Position numbers and translations under genes: made by a program. Source: Candidatus Accumulibacter iunctus (GTDB lineage: Bacteria; Pseudomonadota; Gammaproteobacteria; Burkholderiales; Rhodocyclaceae). From it: DNA of 64,000 nt. Location: positions 1 to 64,000 of the forward strand of contig DDUX01000163.1 of the NCBI GenBank assembly GCA_002345025.1. Direction: 5' to 3'. This document shows positions 58,847-64,000 of this stretch, piece after piece. Each line of letters begins with the position of its first letter. Positions within the stretch are counted from its first letter, which is position 1. The notes under the pieces were generated by a model. It was not told the origin of the DNA, ran no database searches, and saw only the letters and a list, made by a program, of their open reading frames with translations.

Positions 58847-61800
58847 CTAGAGGAGGACCCGCTCGATGCCGCCGTCGGTGGCAGCGCGGACGTAGCGCGC
58901 CATCCAGTCCTCGCCGAGCAGCCGGCGGGCGATTTCGACGACGATGTAGTCGGCCACGGTATCGGCGTCGCCGTTGTAGCGCGACAGGCCCTGCAAGCAT
59001 GAAGGGCAGGCGGTCAGGAGCTTGACTTCACCAGAGAAACCCGTGCCGCGCAGCCTGCCGGCAGCCCTTTCGATCTCTTCCTGCTTGCGGAAGCGCACCT
59101 GCGTTGAGACGTCGGGGCGGGTCACCGCCAGGGTTCCGGACTCGCCGCAGCAGCGCTCGGAGAGTTCGACCGGCTGCCCCATCAACTGGTTGACCACCCG
59201 GATTCCCGACATCGTGCGCATCGGCGCGTGGCACGGATCGTGGTACAGGTAACGGCTGCCGGCGATGCCGTCGAGACGGACACCTTTCTCCAGAAGGTAC
59301 TCGTGAATGTCGAGCAGGCGGCAGCCGGGGAAAATCTGCTCGAAGTGATACTTCTCGAGCTGGTCCATGCAGGTGCCGCAGGAGACGATGATCGTCCTGA
59401 TGTCGAGATAATTCAGCGTGTTGGCAACGCGGTGAAAGAGGACCCGGTTGTCGGTCGTGATCGCCCGGCCCTGGTCGGCTTCGCCGGCCGCAGTCTGCGG
59501 ATAGCCGCAGCACAGGTAGCCCGGGGGCAGAACGGTCTGGGCGCCGATCTCCCAGAGCATTGCCTGGGTCGCCAGACCGACCTGCGAGAACAGCCGCTCC
59601 GAGCCGCAGCCAGGGAAGTAGAAGACCGCGTCGCCGTCGTAATCGACGGCGGCAAGCTTGCGCGGGTCGCGGATGATCGGCACGATCCGGTCGTCCTCGA
59701 TGTCGAGCAGCGCGCGCGCCGTCCGCTTCGGCAGCCCGCCCGGCATTGGCTTGTTGATGAAATGGATGATCTGCGCGCGCAGCGGCGGAGTCCCCAGGGT
59801 TGCCGGCGGCTGCCGGGTCTGGGTCCGCAGCAGGCCCAGCCAGGTGGCACCCCGGTGTGCGAGGCGCTGCGCCCGGTATCCCCAGTCGATCATCAGCTTG
59901 CGCACGAGCCTGATCGTCGCCGGGTCCTTCATCGTCAGAAAGGCCATCGCTGCCGCCTTGGCGGGGACGAACCTCTTTCGTCCCTGTTCGCGCAGAAGGT
60001 TGCGCATGCCGATCGAGACGTTGCCGAAGTCGATGTCGACCGGGCACGGGTTGACGCACTTGTGGCAGATCGTGCAGTGGTCGGCGACGTCGCTGAACTC
60101 GTCGAAATGGCGGAGCGAGACGCCGCGTCGGGTCTGCTCCTCGTAGAGGAAGGCCTCGATCAGCAGCGACGTCGCGAGGATCTTGTTGCGCGGCGAGTAG
60201 AGCAGGTTGGCGCGCGGCACGTGCGTCGAGCACACCGGTTTGCACTTGCCGCAGCGCAGGCAGTCCTTGACCATCGCCGCGATGTTGCCGATCTCGGACT
60301 GCTCCATGATCAGCGATTCGGTGCCGAGCAGCGAGAAGGAAGGTGTGTACGCCCTGCTCAGGTCGCCGCCGGGAAGCAGCTTGCCCTTGTTGAAATGACC
60401 GGCGGGATCGACTCTCGACTTGTAGTCGCGAAACGGCTGCATCTCGGCGTCGCTGAGGAACTCCAGCTTGGTCATGCCGATCCCATGCTCGCCGGAGACG
60501 ACGCCGTCGAGTTCGCGCGCCAGGCGCATGATGCGTTCGACGACCGCGTAGGCCGCCTGCAGCATCTCGTAGTCATCCGAGTTGACCGGTATGTTGGTGT
60601 GCACGTTGCCGTCACCGGCGTGCATGTGCAGGGCGACGAACAGGCGGCTGCGCAGCACGCGGCGCTGGATCGTCGCGACCTCCTCGAGCACCGGGCGATA
60701 GACGACGCCATCGAAGATTCCCGCGAGCTGCGGCCTGAGTTCGGTTTTCCACGAAGCGCGCACCGAGTAGTCCTGCAGGCGATGGAAGAGTGTTGCCGCT
60801 GGTGCCCGGTTGCGCAGCGGCCCGGCGCGAATGCCGAAGCGGTCGAAGTGCTTTTCCGCTTCCGCCAGCGGCAGGTCGAGGTGGTCGAGCAGCCATTGCC
60901 AGCGACCGCGCACGCTGCTCACCGCCTCGAGAGCGGTACCTCGCCGCTCGCCGACCAGCGCCTCCGCGTCGAGGGCGGCGTCGCCCTGATGCAGCGGCAG
61001 GCTGCCGCGCAGGAAACGCTCCAGCGCATCGCACAGGGCCAGCTTGTTGCGTAGCGACAGCTCGATGTTGATGCGCTCGATGCCGTCGCAGTACTCACCC
61101 ATGCGCGGCAGCGGGATCACCACATCCTCGTTCAGCTTGAAGGCGTTCGTATGACGGGAGATGGCGGCGGTGCGCGCGCGGTCGAGCCAGAACTTGCGCC
61201 GCGTTTCGGCGTCGACGGCGATGAAGCCCTCGGCGCTGCGCAGGTTGCACAGCCGTACGACCTCCGAGGCGGCGCGCATCACCGCCGCTTCATCGTCACC
61301 GACGATGTCGCCGAGCAGCACCATCTTCGGCCGCCCGGCCGTTTCCGCCCGGCGCTTGGCTTTGGTGGCGTAGCCGACGGCGCGCAGGTAGCGCTCGTCG
61401 AGGTGTTCGAGGCCGGCGAGCAGGACCCCGCTTTGCCTGCCGGCCCCGCCAGGCTTGAAGTGATCCGTGATCTCGATGATCGCCGGCACCGCCTCGCGCA
61501 CCTGGCCGAAGAACTCCAGGCAGACGGTGCGCGTGTGCCGCGGCATCTGATGCAGGATCCACCGGGCGGCGACGATCAGGCCGTCGGTTCCCTCTTTCTG
61601 CACCCCGGGCAGACCCGCCAGGAACTTGTCGGTGACATCCTTGCCGAGACCGCTGCGGCGAAACTGCGCTCCGGGAACCGCCAGGATTTCGGGTTCGCCA
61701 TAGGGGGTCCGTCCATCACCCCGCAGGCGCCGGATCTCGAAGCGCACCAGTTCCTGTTCGTGGATCTTGCCCAGGTTGTGATCGAGGCGCGTGATCTCCA

Positions 61801-62722
61801 CCTCGTGCCCGGTGGCATCGACCATCTTCCACCAGGCCAGATTGTCGAGCGCGGTGCCCCAGAGCACGGCTTTCTTGCCACCGGCGTTCATCGCGATGTT
61901 GCCGCCGATGCACGAGGCCTCGGCCGACGTCGGGTCGACGGCAAAGACGCGGTCGGCAGCGGCGGCTGCCTCGGCGACGCGGGCGGTGACGACTCCGGCG
62001 CCGGTGCGGATGGTGGCGCAGGGCCGGTCGCAGCCGGGCAGCGCCAGCTCCTCGACGGCGCCGAGGTCGATCAGTTTTTCGGTGTTGATGACGGCTGCGA
62101 ACGGTGTCAGCGGAATCGCGCCGCCGGTGTAGCCGGTGCCGCCGCCGCGCGGGATGATGCTCAGGCCGAGTTCGATGCAGTCACGGACCAGCGGCGCGAT
62201 CTCCGCCTCGGTGTCCGGATGGAGGACGACAAAGGGATACTCGACGCGCCAGTCGGTTGCGTCGGTCACATGCGAAACGCGCGCCAGTCCGTCGAAGGCG
62301 ATGTTGTCGCGGCGTGTGTGCCTGACGAGTACGCGGGCGGCCCGGGCGCGCAGCCGGGCCGTCTCGGCGAAGTGCCGTTCGAAGTCATCCACTGCCTGGC
62401 GGGCAGCGACCAGCAGTTGCTGCACGCGACTGTTGCCGTGCCGGCGCTTTTCGATCTCGCGCAGGCGATGGCGCAGCGCCTCGACCAGCGCATCGCGGCG
62501 CGCGCCATTGGCGAGCAGATCGTCCTCGAGGTAGGGGTTGCGCTGCACCACCCAGATGTCGCCGAGCACCTCGTAGAGCATCCGTGCCGACCGGCCGGTG
62601 ACTCGCTCGGCGCGCAACTCGTCGAGCAGTGCCCACATGTGGTCTCCGAGCAGGCGAATGACGATTTCGCGATCGGAAAACGAAGTGTAGTTGTAGGGAA
62701 TCTCGCGCAGGCGTGCGTTCAT
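58847..62722 (-). CDS. FAD-linked oxidase / Fe-S fusion protein (DUF3683-type)
   Basis: Very large protein of 1291 residues. An N-terminal DUF3683-like region (~1-150) precedes an FAD-binding type 4 domain with [11 protein letters not shown] near 195. The FAD-oxidase C-terminal domain has [11 protein letters not shown] near 700 and GEHGIGMTK. Two 4Fe-4S motifs follow: [11 protein letters not shown] near 825 and [12 protein letters not shown] near 890. The C-terminal part has CCG-type heterodisulfide-reductase-like clusters: CCGYP near 1070, CGTCMD, CHAPM and CCGESGT near 1190, and CPSC. Such architecture suggests D-lactate or 2-hydroxyacid oxidation with electron transfer to quinone. It is monocistronic; the ATG at 62722 begins [21 protein letters not shown]. 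Confidence 0.9.
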   Translation of the reverse strand: MNARLREIPYNYTSFSDREIVIRLLGDHMWALLDELRAERVTGRSARMLYEVLGDIWVVQRNPYLEDDLLANGARRDALVEALRHRLREIEKRRHGNSRVQQLLVAARQAVDDFERHFAETARLRARAARVLVRHTRRDNIAFDGLARVSHVTDATDWRVEYPFVVLHPDTEAEIAPLVRDCIELGLSIIPRGGGTGYTGGAIPLTPFAAVINTEKLIDLGAVEELALPGCDRPCATIRTGAGVVTARVAEAAAAADRVFAVDPTSAEASCIGGNIAMNAGGKKAVLWGTALDNLAWWKMVDATGHEVEITRLDHNLGKIHEQELVRFEIRRLRGDGRTPYGEPEILAVPGAQFRRSGLGKDVTDKFLAGLPGVQKEGTDGLIVAARWILHQMPRHTRTVCLEFFGQVREAVPAIIEITDHFKPGGAGRQSGVLLAGLEHLDERYLRAVGYATKAKRRAETAGRPKMVLLGDIVGDDEAAVMRAASEVVRLCNLRSAEGFIAVDAETRRKFWLDRARTAAISRHTNAFKLNEDVVIPLPRMGEYCDGIERINIELSLRNKLALCDALERFLRGSLPLHQGDAALDAEALVGERRGTALEAVSSVRGRWQWLLDHLDLPLAEAEKHFDRFGIRAGPLRNRAPAATLFHRLQDYSVRASWKTELRPQLAGIFDGVVYRPVLEEVATIQRRVLRSRLFVALHMHAGDGNVHTNIPVNSDDYEMLQAAYAVVERIMRLARELDGVVSGEHGIGMTKLEFLSDAEMQPFRDYKSRVDPAGHFNKGKLLPGGDLSRAYTPSFSLLGTESLIMEQSEIGNIAAMVKDCLRCGKCKPVCSTHVPRANLLYSPRNKILATSLLIEAFLYEEQTRRGVSLRHFDEFSDVADHCTICHKCVNPCPVDIDFGNVSIGMRNLLREQGRKRFVPAKAAAMAFLTMKDPATIRLVRKLMIDWGYRAQRLAHRGATWLGLLRTQTRQPPATLGTPPLRAQIIHFINKPMPGGLPKRTARALLDIEDDRIVPIIRDPRKLAAVDYDGDAVFYFPGCGSERLFSQVGLATQAMLWEIGAQTVLPPGYLCCGYPQTAAGEADQGRAITTDNRVLFHRVANTLNYLDIRTIIVSCGTCMDQLEKYHFEQIFPGCRLLDIHEYLLEKGVRLDGIAGSRYLYHDPCHAPMRTMSGIRVVNQLMGQPVELSERCCGESGTLAVTRPDVSTQVRFRKQEEIERAAGRLRGTGFSGEVKLLTACPSCLQGLSRYNGDADTVADYIVVEIARRLLGEDWMARYVRAATDGGIERVLL

Positions 62723-62965
62723 GCATGTTCCCGGCCGCTGCCAAAGGGCGCATTCTAACGTACTGCAATGCAGCATCGCAGGACTCGCGGGTTGCCGTCA
62801 ACCGCAACCCTCAAGCATTGCAGTCTCGCTGCCGTAAGCTAAGATGCCGGCACGAGCGCGTGTTCAGTGGTCTGACGAGGAGGAAACAATCCAGATGGCA
62901 ACCTGTCACCATGCCGTCCCGCGTGGCGGGCCGCGGTTGCTCATGCCGCGGCCGGAACGGGCGTG

Positions 62966-64000
62966 ATGCCTGCCACACCCACCGAGGAGGCGGCTGCCGG
63001 CGGCGGCGGGAGCCGTTCCGCGGCTGGCCTGCGCGAGGATCTCCTGCACCACGACCCGCTGCTGGCGTGCCTCGTCGAGTTGACGCGACTCTATGGCCGA
63101 CCGAGTACACGCGCAGCGTTGTCGGCCGGGCTGCCGCTGGGCGCCGAGCGGCTGACGCCTTCGCTCTTTGCCCGCGCGGCGTCACGCGCGGGAATGGCCA
63201 GCCGGATCGTCCGCCGCTCTCTTGACCGCATCGATGGCAGCCTGCTGCCGGTGATCCTGCTGCTCGAGGGTGACGAAGCCTGTGTTCTCCTCGGTTGGGA
63301 CGACGCCGGCGAGACGGCTCGCCTGCTCTTCGCCGAGACCGGGCAGGGAGAGGTACTGCTGCGACGAGCAACACTGAACGAGCGCTATCTCGGCATCGCC
63401 ATCTTTGCCCGGCCACGCTTCAGCTTCGATGCCCGTACGCCGGAGGTCGGCCAGGTGGCGGATCGCCACTGGTTCTGGGGGGCCCTGCTCGAACAGCGAG
63501 GCCTGTACCGCGACGTCCTCGGTGCCGCGCTGCTGGTCAACGTCTTCGCCGTCGTGATGCCGCTCTTCGTCATGAACGTCTACGACCGCGTCGTTCCCAA
63601 CAACGCCACCGACACCCTCTGGATGCTGGCGCTTGGCGTGCTCCTGGTGATCGCCATGGACTACATGCTGCGTCTGCTGCGCGGCCGTTTCATCGACCTC
63701 GCCAGCGCCCGCATCGACGTCAAGCTGTCGGCGCTGATCATGGAGCGGGTTCTCGGCATGCGCCTCGAGACCAAACCGGCATCGGTGGGCTCCTTCGCCG
63801 CCAACCTGCGTTCGTTCGAGTCGGTTCGCGATTTCATCGCTTCGGCCACCGTCTCGGCGTTGATCGATCTGCCCTTCGCGCTGATCTTCCTGCTGCTGAT
63901 CGTCTGGATTGCCTGGCCTCTGGTCCTGATCCCGCTGCTTGGTCTGATCGTTGGCGTGGTCTACGCTTATCTCGTCCAGCACCGGATGCACGAACTGGCT
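62966..64000 (+). CDS. type I secretion system permease/ATPase (partial, runs off the end)
   Basis: First 345 residues of an ABC exporter. The N-terminal ~130 residues form a C39-peptidase-like domain that lacks the catalytic Cys (the DCG position reads DPLLACL), so it is the non-cleaving CLD type seen in LapB/HlyB. Two membrane helices (about 180-245) with the NVYDRVVPNNATDTLW motif and a further hydrophobic stretch (285-330) follow. The nucleotide-binding domain is beyond the window. GTG at 62963, directly before the ATG, is an alternative start. Such transporters export RTX adhesins or toxins; the partner is not visible. Confidence 0.9.
   Translation, partial: MPATPTEEAAAGGGGSRSAAGLREDLLHHDPLLACLVELTRLYGRPSTRAALSAGLPLGAERLTPSLFARAASRAGMASRIVRRSLDRIDGSLLPVILLLEGDEACVLLGWDDAGETARLLFAETGQGEVLLRRATLNERYLGIAIFARPRFSFDARTPEVGQVADRHWFWGALLEQRGLYRDVLGAALLVNVFAVVMPLFVMNVYDRVVPNNATDTLWMLALGVLLVIAMDYMLRLLRGRFIDLASARIDVKLSALIMERVLGMRLETKPASVGSFAANLRSFESVRDFIASATVSALIDLPFALIFLLLIVWIAWPLVLIPLLGLIVGVVYAYLVQHRMHELA

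Noticed and set aside
61151..62758. 535-codon open frame on the plus strand
   Set aside because: Antisense to the FAD/Fe-S fusion protein, which has clear motifs on the other strand.

Overview
The window is a chromosomal segment of a high-GC Gram-negative bacterium. Gene content and order point to a betaproteobacterium, probably Rhodocyclales and possibly close to Candidatus Accumulibacter. The pointers are DUF2782-thrB next to polA, nadD-rsfS-rlmH-maf, rpe-gph-trpE, trpGDC, mnmG-rsmG-parA-parB-atpIBEFHAGDC, two classical beta-type porins, BPSS1780-type membrane proteins and a giant DUF3683 oxidoreductase. The order-level assignment is inference from gene order and recalled family distributions; no search was run. 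No rRNA, CRISPR array or intact insertion sequence was seen.

Layout. 1-9475 is mostly housekeeping: polA on the minus strand; then DUF2782, thrB, a methyltransferase, two paralogous BPSS1780-type membrane proteins, nadD, rsfS, rlmH and maf on the plus strand. 9499-17730 looks accessory: a membrane hybrid histidine kinase, then a seven-gene, tightly packed plus-strand run. That run holds a thermostable-hemolysin-family (GNAT-like) protein, an AMP-ligase-like protein, a heme-oxygenase-like di-iron oxidase (HDO), a short-chain dehydrogenase, an exported TPR protein and a QseB/QseC-type two-component pair. 17897-27000 carries rep, a small exported Ala-rich protein, a c-type cytochrome, tRNA-Arg(CCG), a CBS protein, secA, argJ, a collapsed methyltransferase remnant and apaG.

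27114-38881 holds rpe-gph-trpE and trpGDC. They are separated by a 6.3 kb block with a zinc-ribbon protein, a frameshifted PEBP-family gene, homospermidine synthase and an hsp20-lon-small exported protein operon. 39033-39754 is a VapBC-type toxin-antitoxin module with a readable promoter and operator. 40014-42684 holds two tandem porin genes, each closed by the same hairpin terminator. 42976-54302 is the near-origin block: mnmG, rsmG, parA, parB and the complete F1Fo ATP synthase operon with a strong terminator. Convergent to it are ubiJ, ubiE, a DUF971 gene, a large unrecognised (PilZ-like?) protein and a HIT hydrolase. A 1291-residue FAD/Fe-S oxidoreductase follows, and the window ends inside a type I secretion ABC transporter gene.

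Functional reading. The most interesting unit is 11449-17730. An adenylate-forming-like enzyme, a di-iron oxygenase with a complete metal-ligand signature, a reductase and an acyltransferase-like protein are translationally coupled to each other and contiguous with a two-component system. This looks like a compact, self-regulated pathway for making an oxidised or decarboxylated acyl or amino-acyl small molecule. The product is unknown. Decayed genes (PEBP frameshift, methyltransferase internal deletion), a split trp cluster, and a repeat where ubiJ would normally be followed by ubiB suggest past local rearrangement.
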